Shown here: positions 26,526 to 40,912 of the stretch, piece by piece
Layout of the letters: the number at the start of each line of letters is the position of its first letter
Numbering within the stretch: position 1 is the stretch's first letter
DNA from: Saccoglossus kowalevskii
Lineage: Eukaryota > Hemichordata > Enteropneusta > Harrimaniidae
Direction of reading: 5' to 3'
Assembly: GCF_000003605.2 (NCBI RefSeq)
Contig: NW_003122916.1
Span: forward strand, 33,225-96,127
Length of the DNA: 62,903 nt
Translations under genes and position numbers: made by a program
The notes under the pieces: model-generated
The model's database searches: none
The model's input: the letters and a program-made list of their open reading frames with translations, nothing else
What the model was told of the DNA's origin: nothing

Positions 26526-28259
26526 CATGCAAAACTGAAACCTGTGAATGCAGGGATGAAAATTGGCAGTCTGGTTGCTCCGCACATTGAGACAACCACA
26601 AAAATAAATGCACAAATCTTAGACAAAATCACATTGAATGTGATTGTAAACATATTACCCCGGTACATAGTTTTTTGTTTGTTTTCTTTTTTACTTTTTT
26701 GAGTAGTTGTTTGAATAGCAAAATCATAAAATAACTTTAACTGATGTTGTAACAACTAACAATTATTAACATATTTTGTTTTAAAAGTGACAAAACTTGA
26801 TACAGAAATACAATATTGCTGCTCACAAAAAAGATGGGTGCAGCAAGATGTTTAAATTTTCTCTTCAAGAGATGGAAATTCAGTTTAATCTCGCAATCAA
26901 AATTAAGTGATTATAGCTCAGTTGAGCAGGGAGATGCAAAGAGGATTACTATATATATATTCTTGAAGAAATAGGTCATTTTATATTAATCATAATGTAA
27001 CATCAAGGAAATGCTGAAATAGCTATCCAATGTTGTAATCAATAGTAAACGGTGTATACTACCGTACATACAGATTACAAATACTAAATATTATTTAATT
27101 ATCAACAATAAACTTTAACTACCTTCTTAATTACTGAGTTTTTCCTTTACATATGGCCAAAGAAATTGTATTGACTTTATTCAATCAAGCAACAGTTTTT
27201 GAATCCAAGACTTTCAATGATTTATGTCCTGGATGAAGCTTGTCGATTGTTTATGATGTGCTGTCGTCTTTGACAAAGAGGTTCATTATTTTAAGATCAG
27301 TTTAGGATGTTCATAGGTATGATGTATATCAGTAATGCCACCTGGTCCCAACAGTTATCAGCAAGCAAACTGACTTCAATACATAAAACTTTATCTGTGT
27401 ATTATCACTGTAAGACAAGCAGTTAATTGCTAATGTTTGTTTTTAGCTCAGTAAAGCCAGCCAGTTTTATTGAAATAATCGTCTTCAGGAATCTACAATT
27501 ACATGTATACATGTACAAACCAATCTAATGACCCCCGTTTGGGCTTTTTTTTTAGCTAGTTAAAATGGTGTCTCATGGAATTAAATACAAATATTTGCTC
27601 AAAAAAGAAATCGGTCATAATATATGAATTGAACATCTTACATACCAAGAAACCTGGCTAATTTACAATTGCCATATACAAACATGTTAAGGTACCTGGT
27701 ATCTACGATACTAGCATAAATCAGTAAATCAAGAAAATCACAATGTTGTTGAAAATATGATTATTTTTGCAAATTTCTGAAATATGTGTGAACATAATTT
27801 GTGCTGTCAGGAAAGACCTTATTGTAAATAACAAGTAGAACTAAATTCAGTTGCAGGCCCAACAAAAGTTTTATAATATTTACACAGATTGACCCAAGGC
27901 AGAGATACATGCAGAAAACGTCAAAGCCCAGATTGTAAGCCATAGGACCCAGGATTGGGAGAGAACAACCTATTAAAACCATTTCCATGGTACCAGGTAA
28001 TATGAAAAAAAAAATTAAGAAACACAAGTTGTGACATTTACTCAGTTCTAGTACATTTCCACTGTAAGATTTTAAAGGTATAAATGTGCACACATGATAT
28101 GTAAAACAAGAAGTAAATGCAATCAGTTAAGACATGCAACAGATATGGTTTGATGATTGATGTGACTGATCAAGCTTGGTGCATCATTTTTACAACTACA
28201 ACTGCTGTGAGTCATAATCAGATATAGAAATTAATGCATGTACATATGTATGACATGGC

Positions 28260-28480
28260 AGTTAAATGAAATCTGTCCAGAGATAACAGAAAATATATGG
28301 AAAACAAGATCTGGTTCCAGAATGACAGAAATGCAAAATTTTGGTGTGCATTTTTAGCACAAAAATGGCTACTAGTTGGGTGATAAAGAATCAGGTCATA
28401 AAGTATTCCAAACAGTATTACATGTGTTGTTCAAATGTAATAAGTAAAAGCATGTCTGAGATATTGGTTGAGAAGTACAT
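28260..28480 (+). repeat. Dispersed repeat family B, fragment
   Basis: AAGATCTGGTTCCAGAATGA and AAAATGGCTACTAGTTGGGT match the family in diverged form. Confidence 0.4.
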
Positions 28481-28504
28481 TTTTGAAAACAAAAAGGCCA
28501 TTAC

Positions 28505-28860
28505 CACGCATTAACAGCAATTGGGCTGCTAGTTTTCAAAAAACAGTAAAAAAAAATTATTTTTTATGAAAAATAGAGAATTGAATTTGCAGTCTTGACA
28601 TGAACCAAATCTGATATCCAGTCTCAAGTATATCAACAAAATCAGTCTGGTAGTTTTCAATAGGACAAAAATAGCATTTTTTTCAGAAAAAATGAAAAAA
28701 ATATTTGCTAAAAAGAAAGATATTGTCCCAATATTAACCAATCGAAATGAAGTCATGCCAACACACCAAATACAATAGCAATTCAGATAGTAGTTATGAC
28801 TGTCATTTCTCAAAATTAAACACCAGGTAATCATTCTGCTGAGCAGACAGCAGAGCTAAA
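28505..28860 (+). mobile_element. Repeat family A, decayed copy
   Basis: Core-like text (TTTTCAAAAAACAG, ATGAAAAATAGAGAATTGAA) runs to a terminal GAGCAGACAGCAGAGCTAAA that resembles the family 3' end. Confidence 0.4.
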
Positions 28861-31452
28861 CATTCAAAATGGATCAACAGGTAAATTTATGATGAAACAA
28901 ATTTTTTTTCTCCCAGTCACCTAAAGCAACAAAATAATATGCAATTTATTTTAATAGGTGCCATTACAATAATTACTACATGGGAAAAAAGGCATATTTG
29001 CACAGAGTTGTCAACTTGACAGATTATATGTACATGTATGCGATTGTCACGTAACTTTATTTCTCCCCCTATTCAGAGAATCTTATTACTTTGGCATGAA
29101 GAATTTTGAGGGTCTAGCTTTAAATAATCCTTGTGTGCACTACAGTGAGAAAACCGCTTAATAATTTCTGGGTACTTCACCATAAATATGTAATTATACA
29201 TCCTAAGTATGTATGTTTTATACACTGAACAATTGAAATTTCAAACATTTACTTCTCATATAATTGTGTTGTTAAAACCGACACATAACAGAAAATCATA
29301 CTTTCCATTAGCTACAGTGATGCTTTCAAAGAAGGATCAAACTGAGTTGTAAAGACTCAGGTTATACACAATTTGACAAACTGCATGGTGAATTTGAAGC
29401 TGACTGCCTTTAATAGAAACAGTAGAGGTAATTTATAAACTGTTATTGTGAACATATAGGCTACATGCTGCCTATAACTTATGTAGTAAAATTTGGGTGG
29501 CCTTCAAAATGTAAAAATAATAATGTTATGATCCTTTAAAACAAATTAAAATAGACTATTGCATGGGTCCAAATCAGGTGCAATTATAAATTATTAATTG
29601 TACACTTTTGTTTTGAAATAACATGTATGATGTTATGTTGTGTTATTCTGAATATATTGACATATGCAAATATTAAACATATGGTGGCAGTATTGATATT
29701 TTTGAAATTATTGTAAATTATTATTTTGATGGATTATTTAAATTAAAAGGATAACATAGATGTATCACAAATATTATAATATAAATAAAAAAACATTTGT
29801 AATTTTGCTAAGTCATGCTGCTAAAGACTCATTCATAAGAGTCCTTTTGTATAGGTTTGAGTATACCATACATGAAAGCCTAGTGTGAAAGCCCACCTAG
29901 CAGTCAAAACATGGTTGCATCATCCAACTTGAAACAACAATTTCACTTTTAAATACATTTACTGAATGTTATGATACCTGGTAATACATGTTCACGATAT
30001 GACTTCACAAAAATTGTTCATTAAAAACAGTGTGAACAAAGAGAATGGTAGAGTATTAAAAAGATCATTGTTTGTCCTTGAATTTTATACCCAATGTGGT
30101 TTAATTTTGTATATAGATAAAGTATAGTTTCTGAACTAAATTTCACAGAGAATATGCAACAAATATGAAAGCATCCCACAAATTACAATTGTTTTTAGCA
30201 ATTTGTAAAATATCTCTAAATTTTGTTCAGTAACTTGACTTTGCAATTTTCTTTTTACTAATTCGACGTCTTGGTTACATTTTGCAGAGATTGGTGCATA
30301 TTAGTAAACAGTTTTTTGCTTTTGGACAATCCACTATATTTAATTGGTGGTTGGCATTACAAAGCAAGGTGTAAAACGCCTATGGAGATAGTAATAAATG
30401 TAATGTTTATATGTATTTTATACAGTGAATCCCAGTGAACAACCTTATGCATGTAGAAATATAGCTTACACAATTTTTGACACTTTAATGACCATTTGGA
30501 AGATTACCCGAGATATCTTAAATATTATTCAAATTATGAACTTTAGTGTTTGAATTTTTACCTATTTTTAATTCTAAATAGCTTCCATAACAATATTTAA
30601 ATGTTTCCAATTTAACAGTTTGGCCTGACACATGCCAAAAGATTTTCTACACTGTATGAAATGTTTACAATGGGGTCATTCACAAAAATGAACACCATAC
30701 AAATTAAATACAATATTAGATAGGGTATTTATTGGTAGTTGGTTTCTCATTTGATAATACTTAGTATTAAAATTAAACTGAGCTGTACAGTTTAATCTGA
30801 GGGGATAAGGGATCACACGAACCTACAATTATTTAATTGCTAAAAAAACATTGACATAAATTACATGTAATAATAAAAATTGTATTCTTCCACAAGGAAC
30901 ACTACTGCTTCACCCACCGTCAAGCGATCAATCACAACAAAATATTGGCTTCATTTGAAAGCTTCAGTGCTCAAGACACGGTCGATCAACGCCCGCCGCA
31001 TATCGAACGTCGCTCTCGACATGACCATTTTAAATGAAAATAATACAAAATTCAGAGCTCTTTGGATTTTTTTTCAAAATGCGATGATCAATCATAGCGC
31101 TAGAATGTTGGGATGGAGAGCCAAATGTGGGAGAGAGACATTGCAAAGCGAACCATACGAGAGTACCGCGTGGAGTTGCATCATTTTATCACATCGAGGC
31201 AGCCAAAACAGCGTGGTTTGAATAGTTATGCGAAAGATGGCCTACTTAGGACTACGTAAAAGTGAATTTTGTGCTAAAAAACTGTGCACTAGGGTGAATA
31301 AGAGCTGGATTGTAATTTGAAGGGAGTATAACCTGCCTCAATTTAACGTTGGGAATCTTGAGAATTCGGTGACCTCAGCGTAAAGTTCAACAACTTATTC
31401 CAAACACCCAACAATTTTATAAATGCTAAAAACAGTCACACCAAATTCTTAC

Positions 31453-31547
31453 CTTTGATGAACCTCTGGAGTTGGTTTAAGAGCTGCACTAGCCAAAGTT
31501 CGACAAAATCTCGTGAAAATGCGACAAAATGTTGGCGAACTCGCCAT
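31453..31547 (-). CDS. Probable first coding exon of a mitochondrial protein (possibly MCU)
   Basis: An ATG in strong context (AGTATGG) opens a frame of 31 codons plus 2 nt that ends at a consensus donor (CAAAG/GTAAGA). The peptide is rich in R, S, A, T and F. It has no acidic residue until E29, as in a mitochondrial targeting presequence. The last residues are PEVHQ plus a split Arg/Ser codon. From memory, human MCU has VHQR at a similar place, and MCU and CHCHD1 lie about 1 Mb apart on human chromosome 10q22, which makes MCU a guess worth testing. I found no second exon in the 31 kb downstream on this strand, so the gene would need a very long first intron running off the left edge. The call rests on one short exon and could be wrong. 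Confidence 0.4.
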
Positions 31548-33519
31548 ACTTCGATCGTCTGCCACCCACCAGCTGTTTCGTGAATGAAACCGTAGTAAAA
31601 TTTAGACTCCCTGTATCACTGTCGATTTTGCATAGTAATGAGCCCCCTAAGATGCAAAACAAATACACGTGGCAATGCCGAAGGCTCCATTTCAAAGATA
31701 ATAAGATTTATGAGACGTTCCGTTTTAAAAACAATGTGATTGATATTTTACGCGAAAAATACATTTTGTGGAGACAATAACATAATTATAATAAACAGCG
31801 AAATGAACATTAATGTACTTAACTGACAAGCCACCCTTTTCAAAATGTAGAAGATATCGCGCAAAAACCCCTCTTTCAAAATGGTTTCAACTAATTAATT
31901 ATTCATAAGCGCGTGGGAAGAATATACACTATTACATACTCACGCGTAACTTTTGTATTTTGTATGGTTATAACATATACTGGCGTCACAGGTGTACCTA
32001 ACTACCAAGTAAAAGTCCAATTATCAACGTTTTAGCACCGAAAGGTCAGGCTGTAAAGATACTGGCATGTTCAGAGTGGTTTTCACTGGAAACGTGATTA
32101 CATAATGGAATATGTCCTGTGTTAAATTTAATGTATTGTCACCTTATAGTGATATTATACATGACACACGGCCGACAGCGTACTGTGTGCTTGGAATGTC
32201 TACGTGTACATTACAGCTCTATAGTGTTTAATGTCGTCACAGGTGTTCACTGCTTTATCAAATAGATGTGTTTGCTGCTCTGACTAACGTGTGACCATTA
32301 TCGTGTAGCGCTTTCGATGCACTGGTATGCTTGCAAAATTAATATTACAACTGTTTATTGGAAGGCGCACGTCATACAAAAACGCTCTACAATTCGAAGG
32401 CAATAACCGAAGGACAGTTTGACTTCGACAAAAGTCGCGACCTACCTCATTTGGCAATCAAATGAAAACACATAGTACACATATTCATAAAACATGATCA
32501 ACATCATAACAAACACTATACAACCCATACTTTAAACACGTGTTGTTTAATATAAATATAATGTACTCTAATCTGACATTGCTATGAGACGAGTGTTATT
32601 GTGAAATTATTGCTGAAAAACAAAATCGTTTTGTGTTTTTTTATTGGCATTATCAGAACCTAACACGAGTGGGCACATCATAATGCGACATCCGACAAAT
32701 AAATGTGATTTAATGTAGTAAACTGAAAATTCTGGATGAATACGACAATATTAATTTAATTTGGAAAAAGTGGCAAAATCGTCGCCTAGAAAGAAACGTG
32801 ATTCTAACAAAGTATGATCTCCTGAATCTCCACAGTGACGTAAACTCAAACGTATATATGATACAAATTATAATAATAATAATAATAATAACGGGATTAT
32901 TTTTCGGCTAGTGTAGCAAGCGGTACTTGAAATGTTTTTCGCGTAAATGGCTATAATTATACTTGAATTATATGAAAGCTCATTTTCCCGGTTATATAAC
33001 GACGTGTCACATGACCAACCAACAGGATAAGCATATTCTTCTACAAATATAATAGAAATCGTTCTCATGCGTACACGCCGATAGAACATTTATATATCTG
33101 TATATTGTGTTGTTTGGTATAGAACTGTTTGGAAAAACGAGTCAAATATTCTGCCCTACATCCTACATCAAGACTTCCACCATGAAATACAGCAATAGAG
33201 CATTATTACATTTTTAAAGCTGGTTTCATAACCTTGATATAAAACGCAATACAACAAGAAGTGTCATATCAGGCACGATATATTATCTTTTTAGCCAATT
33301 TCAATAATCAAAACATGGTAATTTACTGGTCTAAGATAAGAATGTTTCAAAACTGACAGAATAGCGGTTATTTCTGTATTCAAGACAATTGCCAAAATGT
33401 TCATTTAGTCGTACACTGAGTCTTGTATGCTTTCACGGATTCGACACAAAAGACTCCCCTGTGTCGATGTAATGTGAGCTCACACCTCAATACAAGACGT
33501 AGGTTGTAATTACTTTCGG

Positions 33520-34300
<781 letters not shown>

Positions 34301-36163
34301 TATCCTACACTAAATACGTATCTTGTGACACCTTTTAAATATATTAAGATTTGGTTTTCAGAGAAGATTCATGGGATGGGTTGGTCTTGATCTATAACTA
34401 CTAGTATGTAGAGAGTGCCACCGAACCGCCAATAGTACTGCCATGTTTATACCAAAGTACTTTTTCAAAGTACAATCGTATACCCTGGATTTATAATATC
34501 GTTAAGAAATGTGATGTCATCCTTTGTATAAAATAATAATACTCAATATATTGATCAGTGACTGTTAGGTCCTAGACAGTGCATGCATGTATGTACGTAT
34601 GTATCCGGAAAATGAAAATATATGCAGAGACAGACGAAGTAATGTAACACACATTCAAATAGTCAACCCCAAACACCTCTAGAAATGAGAACATGTAAAT
34701 ATTGTACACGTCAAAGAAAGATTGGAAATGAACAATACGTCTTCATGAATGTACAAAATATAGAAAATACAGACAAAATTCAAAGGTTGAATTTCCAAAA
34801 AGTAAAAAAAAATAGAGCAGAAATTTATTGAGCTAATGAACTGAGTACAACTGAAGACAGACAGATTGGAAAATATGAGAAAGTCCTTGTTTTTATTTGT
34901 CAAATCATTAAACCTTGCCACAAGGCAGTGTCCCAATACCGTCTAATCATTCCACTGTCCATCGTTTCCTGTTCCATTTTTACCTGTTCCATTTTTACCG
35001 TGCACAGAAGACGGTGTTCTTAAACAATAAACAAGACCCAAACATACCTACAATTCAAAAAACGGTAACAATTTCATAGTAGCGCTCCTTCTGTAGACAT
35101 TGTTTGCAAAAATATTTATTCATTACAGATTAAATCCCCAATTCCACTACAAGAGGTTCCTTTTTCTATATAGAAATTGGATGGGGGTAACTTACATGGC
35201 TAGAATATTCGTGTAGAGAGATATCATGGCGCGCAAAACCTTCGGTACCACCCAGTGTGCGAAAATGGGTGAATGATGTGTTAAAACATTGAGAAAGTAT
35301 GTAATAACAGTGTTTTATTCGATACGTACATTGGGTAAGTCCAATATATGAAGCACATGCTGACTACTATTACGTGATTTGTGCGGCCATTTGTGAAGGG
35401 TTATTGATTTGGTAAGAAATCAAACATGGGGGTGGCAGGAAAAGTGTGACCAATGTATTTTTTTCACATGTCTTGCACAGATACTTGTCAACTGGTTTTT
35501 GCCAGCAACTGTTTTTGAAACATCTTGCATGTATATTTGTTTCCGTGGTCGACTCCTAAAATAAAACGTAATCCCATTACGTAACCTCATCGTTCGTTAA
35601 CACGGTTTCGTAATATTTGGAGGCTGTAATCTGAAACATTTTATATCTTGAATTTTCATAAATGAACCTTACATCGCACTAAATATAGGCATATGAGCAC
35701 CGTGGAGGTATATTGTATTGAACATTGACCCTTTCAGTCTGACAGATCATTCATTCAACATGCATCAACAATGTATTGCGCCCTCTAGCGACTGTATATT
35801 ATTTGCTTTCGAAAAACCGGAGTTGTTTCTCCGTTGTTCATAGAAAACATCGTCTCGTCTATCAGTATATTTCCGGTGTATCTGTTAGTCAAGAATATTG
35901 TCTTTAAAAAAAACACAAGATCAGCGGTGTCTGAATGAACACAGTCATGAGTTAATCATTTTGCGACCCGTGATAAAATAATATTGTGACGGAAAGTATT
36001 TCATTCAAAACATTATCTTACGTGAAAAATATTATTACTATGTTGACTATAAGTATATTGCCCGTGCAATGTATACTACAACAAGTGCATGATTGCCATT
36101 TCAGCCGCTCAGTGTCTCGACTGATCATATTTTACAATAGTACGTAAAAGGGTGAACTTTTTG

Positions 36164-36176
36164 AGGTCAAAGGTCA
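36164..36176 (+). promoter_or_regulatory. DR1 nuclear-receptor site in the chchd1 promoter
   Basis: AGGTCA-A-AGGTCA is a perfect direct repeat with a 1-bp spacer, the HNF4/RXR/PPAR/COUP-TF type. It lies 71 bp upstream of the chchd1 ATG. Such sites commonly control mitochondrial and metabolic genes. The transcription start is not known here. Confidence 0.5.
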
Positions 36177-36246
36177 CAACGCTTTATGTCTGGTTTACGG
36201 CAGAAATTGGCGCACGTTACTGGACATTTAGAGAATTGTCCCGAGC

Positions 36247-39200
36247 ATGTCGAATCCTAGACAGTTGCTATGGAAGGCCAGAATGGCTATTCCAGCCAAT
36301 CGATACAAACGTGGTCCCGTGGCAGTGACTAAGAAACCGATTTTGGATGATCGTGTCTCGAGCAAAAAAAGCGAAACCGGCTGTAAGTAAATCAACACAT
36401 TTTCAAATTGTATTTATTCCTTGATCATGAGGTCACGAGTATGGAACAATAAACATTGTAATAAAACTATTAATTTCGGTGATACTACCCCCCCCCCCTC
36501 CCAAAACAGTTTTTGTGTTCCGTGTAAAGTCCCTCCCTTCAAAAATAATTATTGTCACGTGTGTGTTTCCTGTAACGAACGGGTTAACATCTGAGTCAGG
36601 AAAATAAGACAACGATGTCTCTGCAGAATATGTAGATTTCACGTAACCCAATCATTAATTGTGATTTTTGTCAGTTTAATAGCAAGGAGATGTAAAATTG
36701 AACTATAGACCCCCTAACTCTCTGTTAGAGGGTCTATGATTGAACTAATGGAAGATGGACACATGTTTTTCAAAACCTCTAGACAGTACATAATTTGAGG
36801 TAGGATTAGTGATTTGTAAACTAAAAGAAGAATTAATTTGGCAACATAATAGCGAAATTGAGAGATATGTCTGAATTTTTGGTGATTGATTAATTTGCCC
36901 ATATCTTTTTCTATATCTTTTCAATTTAGATTCTGGTTACTCGATAAATAATTTGTTGGAGAAAAGCCCTCTATAGGTGACTCATGTATACTTAAACTGC
37001 CCTCCTTCGTGACTGACCTCTGTGATGTTTTTATATTAATTAATGTAATTTGTTTTCTGCATGTTGATGATAAGCTGATCGACACAACTCTAGTTACACA
37101 CTCATTGGCATTTATTATTAACTTTTGTGAAGTATAATTAACAATAATAGCCAACTCACCAACCCATACTGCACAAAAGCTCACTTTGTGCGACGTATGC
37201 GTTGGTGGGGAGTTCATTATTGTTATTATTTTGTAGCGTTGTCAATACCAGTGGGATTGCTGCCACTAAAAAGCAGAAAAATTGGAGAAAAGTCCACAGT
37301 GAACGGAACACTTTTACAGTCACTGGCCCCTGAATCTGCATAATTTAAATCTTCTTTCTGGAAATTTGTTTTTACAGTCTCATATGACAAACTAAGAAAT
37401 TAGTTTTAATCCATCAAATACTAGTGTATTTTTGTATCATTTACATTGCGAGTGGACGAGTGAATGATGTTTTGTGTGAAGTAGCATTGTAGTGGTTGCC
37501 CAAGTGAAGTGCACACTGGTACGCTGTCCTGGTGCTCGCCGCAACCTCGCACTACACTACTAGTACGCAAGTGTGTGTATGCATAGTCTCTCCTAGTTCA
37601 CCACTGCGAATCGACTCTCTGCAGGAGTGCACAAGGATGCGTATCTGGGATATATGTACATAGTCGTATTGTTATCCCATGAGTGTTTTCAAACTATCTG
37701 TGTAATAGTTATTTTCAAATGCTATGGGAGGCCAGTGATTTGACGAAATTCAGACGCATAGCGAGTAAACGAACATGGCTGGAAAGCTAGTGGGTATTAG
37801 CCATCCCATCTCATTTCGCAAACAATGTAGTACTATACACTACAAACAGCAAAACAAATCCATCTCTCTATACTCACGCTCTGTAGACATACTCCCAATT
37901 TGTCTATTGCACTCACTTTGATAAATCACCCCTGATTAACCTTAGTTCATCACACGATTGGGCGATCAGGCCTGCCACCTGGACAGCGGCATCACCTGTG
38001 GAATGTAGAGGCATGCACACTAAGTGGAACACTGCGACCTAACACGCTTTATCTTACAGAGCAGTTGACAATATCTTCACAAAATTGTCTGATTTTGATA
38101 TTGAAATCCGCTATTATTGGCAATGGACAATTTTATTTTATGCCGATTTTAGTATTAAATATTTGTTATCTCACAATTTTTCTTCTTTGTATTCATATTC
38201 ATGGTTCAAGGCTTTGTTGCTCACGATGGGATACATTATCTGCTGCAAGAACGTCATAAAATTGATGTCAAGTATTGATAATGCTATAATATATTAACTT
38301 TTAAAGAAATTGTGTTATTCAGAATAAGACGGAAATCAAAATTTACTATAAAAATTTATTATATCATTTATGTAAATTAAAAATAAAATGGACCCCAGAA
38401 TCGACCCTTGTGGAACACTGCACTTTATTTCTTTATAAGAAGATTCTGTGTTGTCAATGTTTTCTCAAACCATTATGATATGTGTATCGGATTTGACATT
38501 ACTATTATTCTGATTTTTTTGTGACGTAAATAATAGAATATATATATGAAACAAGCATTGACAGATTGATTTGTATTTCAGCTGCACCCTGTATAGAAGA
38601 AATGTCTGTGTTAATGACTTGCTGGAAGAAGTTTGATTACATTGACTCGGACTGTATGGAAGAAATAACTGCATTTCAAAAATGTACCGCCCAAGCACAG
38701 GTAAAATCTTGCATAAGATCTTGGCTGGTAAAACTGAGCTTTTAAAACATTACTTGACAGTCTTCAAATGTGTCGATTTTCACATCTTGGATTCAAAATT
38801 TTGTGTACTGTTAACACTAGGTATCCATGTATATGTACATTTTTGTCACTATGGCAGACCAAAACATCGTGTCTGTTATTTCTTTTTACACTTTTGTGTT
38901 TGAAATGGTTTTGGCAAAGTTTAAACATTTGTAGCATCCATTATCACTTTTTACATGAATTTGAAATTTGAGTAAGTATCTTGATTTGAACTATTTAAAT
39001 GAAAGAACCTTTCTCACTCTCCATTTATGACATTATGGCAAAGTCGTGCTTTTCTAACATTCTATCCATCAATGTCAAAATGCTCTGGTCTTTCCACATG
39101 AAAATAATTTTGTCTTCTCTGTTCAATGATCAAGTATTGCTGTGCTCTTGAGTTGATTGCATGTTGTGTGCTATCTTGTAGTATAATGAGCTAATACTAT

Positions 39201-40912
39201 TTGGAGGGCAGTTTTTTTAACTCGACCACAAGTTTGTGTTTAACCCGAGAAACAAGAACTCTAGGTTAAACATGTGTGGGTTAAATTAAACTTTGGACAA
39301 TTTCCATGTTTTGCAACATGTGCGAAACACCTTATTTGTGCTGCCATATTTCATTTTTCAGGATGACCACAATAATCAGCCAGAGGTTTTCTATATATAA
39401 TACAAAGTGGAAATGCAATGGTTGTCATTATTTTCTAAAAATAATTCATTACCTAAAGTTATTAGTGGTAAAAGTGACAAAATGTGTTTAGCCAAATATA
39501 TAAATGTAACATATAATACATTGGTTACCATAACACCGTAATATACAGCGTGGTATTGCACTGGGTATTTTCATGTGAATGTGAATTCCAAATATGGAAT
39601 GATTATGCACGTAAGCATCCTTTAATAATAAAAACAAATATGGCAGTCTTCAGAGTTTGACCGGACCACATACAAAGAAGTTCGCTCAATCTGTTCTAAA
39701 CTTTTGTATTTCGGCATTCTCATGATGTATTATTGGGGGGAAAAGATGTTTAATAACAACAGACAGTACACGGTTGCATCAACATCCGCCGCGCATCGGT
39801 CGATACTCCTGCTGTGCTGTCTTCATGCATACTTTTTGGTATTCTCATAATAATATAATAATAATCATAATATTGATTTCTAAAGGAAAGAACACATTTT
39901 ATTGTTATTGTTGAATAAAAACTTTGTTTCAATATACAGTGAAACCTGTGTATAGTGGACCTAGGTTGGATTATTTTTTATGGATCATACATTTAATGTA
40001 ATATTTGTCTAGAAAATAATGAAATGTTACTGTTGCAAGGAAAACACATTTTTTCGAGTTGATCAAAATGAAATAAGTTTGTCTAGAAGAAATGAAAAAT
40101 TGTTTTATGAACAGAATACTAATTATTATTTTGGTGTCAAAGGTGAACCTGCATAAATTATTGCTGAAAGGATAGTCTTTACTACCTAAAGATGGTCACT
40201 TTAAGCAATGACAGAACAATCATTTTTATCCGGTTTCACTTCATTTTAATTCTAGTGGAGATTATATTACAGATATGTCTATTTCTGGTGTATGTGTTGT
40301 CAATGGCAACGAAAATCAGCTCAGGCGCGTCGAGGAGGAAACTATATTCCGCCTTGAAACTAAAGAACCCCATGGTATTAACAAACAGTTCAACTCATTT
40401 GTTGAGCTCACTACCTAAGGCGCGTCATTTGTTCTATTGTGAAATTTTTTGTGATTCTATTTTATAGTTCATGCATGTTCTTACGTTCCTATGTTCTACC
40501 TGTACGTTTTAACATTTTCTTCTATGCTATCGATAAAGAGCCATTGCTCGAAACGTCTAGCTATTTTTAATAGTTATTTAGGACTACGATTACCAAATAT
40601 TATCTTCTATATATCATATTTATCAGTCTGAGCAGCATTTATTAATTTAAAAGTCACTTTAGGCAGGTGTTCTTTATACACAGGTTTGACTGTAACACAC
40701 TCTGCTTTGATGAAAATAACCCAGCTAACAATCAAACACTACGCAGTAGAATAATGTATAATGCGGTCTTCTTTTTACAGCAAAACCGAAAAGCTATGAT
40801 GGAAGCGATGAAGAAAGGGGAATCTAAATCTAGTAAACTTACATCAAAACAAATAAATAGATTATTGAGCCGTTACCCACAACCGAAAGTCATAACAGAG
40901 TCAATAGAATGA
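36247..40912 (+). CDS. chchd1: CHCHD1 / mitochondrial small ribosomal subunit protein mS37, 3 exons, 128 aa
   Basis: Exons are 36247-36382, 38582-38700 and 40781-40912 (387 nt), with donors GTAAGT and GTAAAA and acceptors TTTCAG and TTACAG. Residues 1-46 form a basic N-terminal tail ([13 protein letters not shown]). Residues 49-80 carry twin CX9C motifs (C49/C59 and C70/C80) with the family signature EMSVLMTCW and an AQAQ helix end. The C-terminal part contains [17 protein letters not shown], which is typical of CHCHD1. Twin CX9C proteins are oxidised by the MIA40 system in the intermembrane space or imported to the matrix. CHCHD1 is a component of the mitoribosomal small subunit. Human CHCHD1 is 118 aa, close to the 128 here. 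The gene is convergent with admp. Its promoter contains a perfect nuclear-receptor DR1 site 71 bp before the ATG. Confidence 0.92.
39937..39965 (+). mobile_element. Possible truncated pogo-like MITE end, chchd1 intron 2
   Basis: ACAGTGAAACCTGTGTATAG is typical of the terminal text of pogo-like MITEs. No partner end was found, so this is a solo or truncated end. Confidence 0.3.
40190..40565 (+). mobile_element. Possible retroelement remnant with a hammerhead-like core
   Basis: At 40530-40556 the text runs CGATAAA, GAGC, CATT, GCTC, GAAACGTC. A GAGC/GCTC stem followed by GAAAC-GTC is the right half of a type I hammerhead core, and CGATAAA is a degenerate CUGAUGA. Such motifs are found in the terminal parts of Penelope-like elements of invertebrates. 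A 91-codon frame at 40192-40467 precedes it but carries no domain I know. Confidence 0.35.

Larger units (their letters stand above)
22948..31452. other. AT-rich DNA downstream of the candidate mitochondrial exon
   Basis: It contains decayed family A and B copies and otherwise featureless AT-rich sequence. A short GC-richer, CpG-containing patch lies at about 30880-31260, just past the donor of the 31453-31547 exon; it may be promoter-associated. I could not recognise any coding exon. Confidence 0.5.
36383..40780 (+). other. chchd1 introns 1 and 2
   Basis: Intron 1 is 36383-38581 and intron 2 is 38701-40780. They contain a short palindrome around 36702-36736 (ATAGACCC...GGGTCTAT), the possible MITE end and the hammerhead-like remnant. 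Small frames inside are shadows. Confidence 0.75.

Noticed and set aside
27761-28093. A 110-codon minus-strand frame with a hydrophobic segment (PILGPMAYNLGFDVF) vaguely like a TRAP/DctM transporter helix
   Set aside because: Such transporters are prokaryotic. The frame has no flanking exons or supporting motifs, and AT-rich DNA often yields hydrophobic frames. Treated as chance.
30880-31221. A 113-codon plus-strand frame in a GC-richer patch
   Set aside because: No known domain, no splice-supported partner. The patch more likely reflects promoter-type CpG content near the candidate exon.
36702-36736. Palindrome ATAGACCC...GGGTCTAT as a terminator or tRNA-like structure
   Set aside because: It lies within chchd1 intron 1, has no tRNA features, and short palindromes are expected by chance.
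40667-40780. In-frame upstream extension of chchd1 exon 3 beginning with an ATG
   Set aside because: The stretch is intronic: a CTTCTTTTTACAG acceptor precedes CAAAACCGA, and joining exon 2 there gives the expected CHCHD1 protein.
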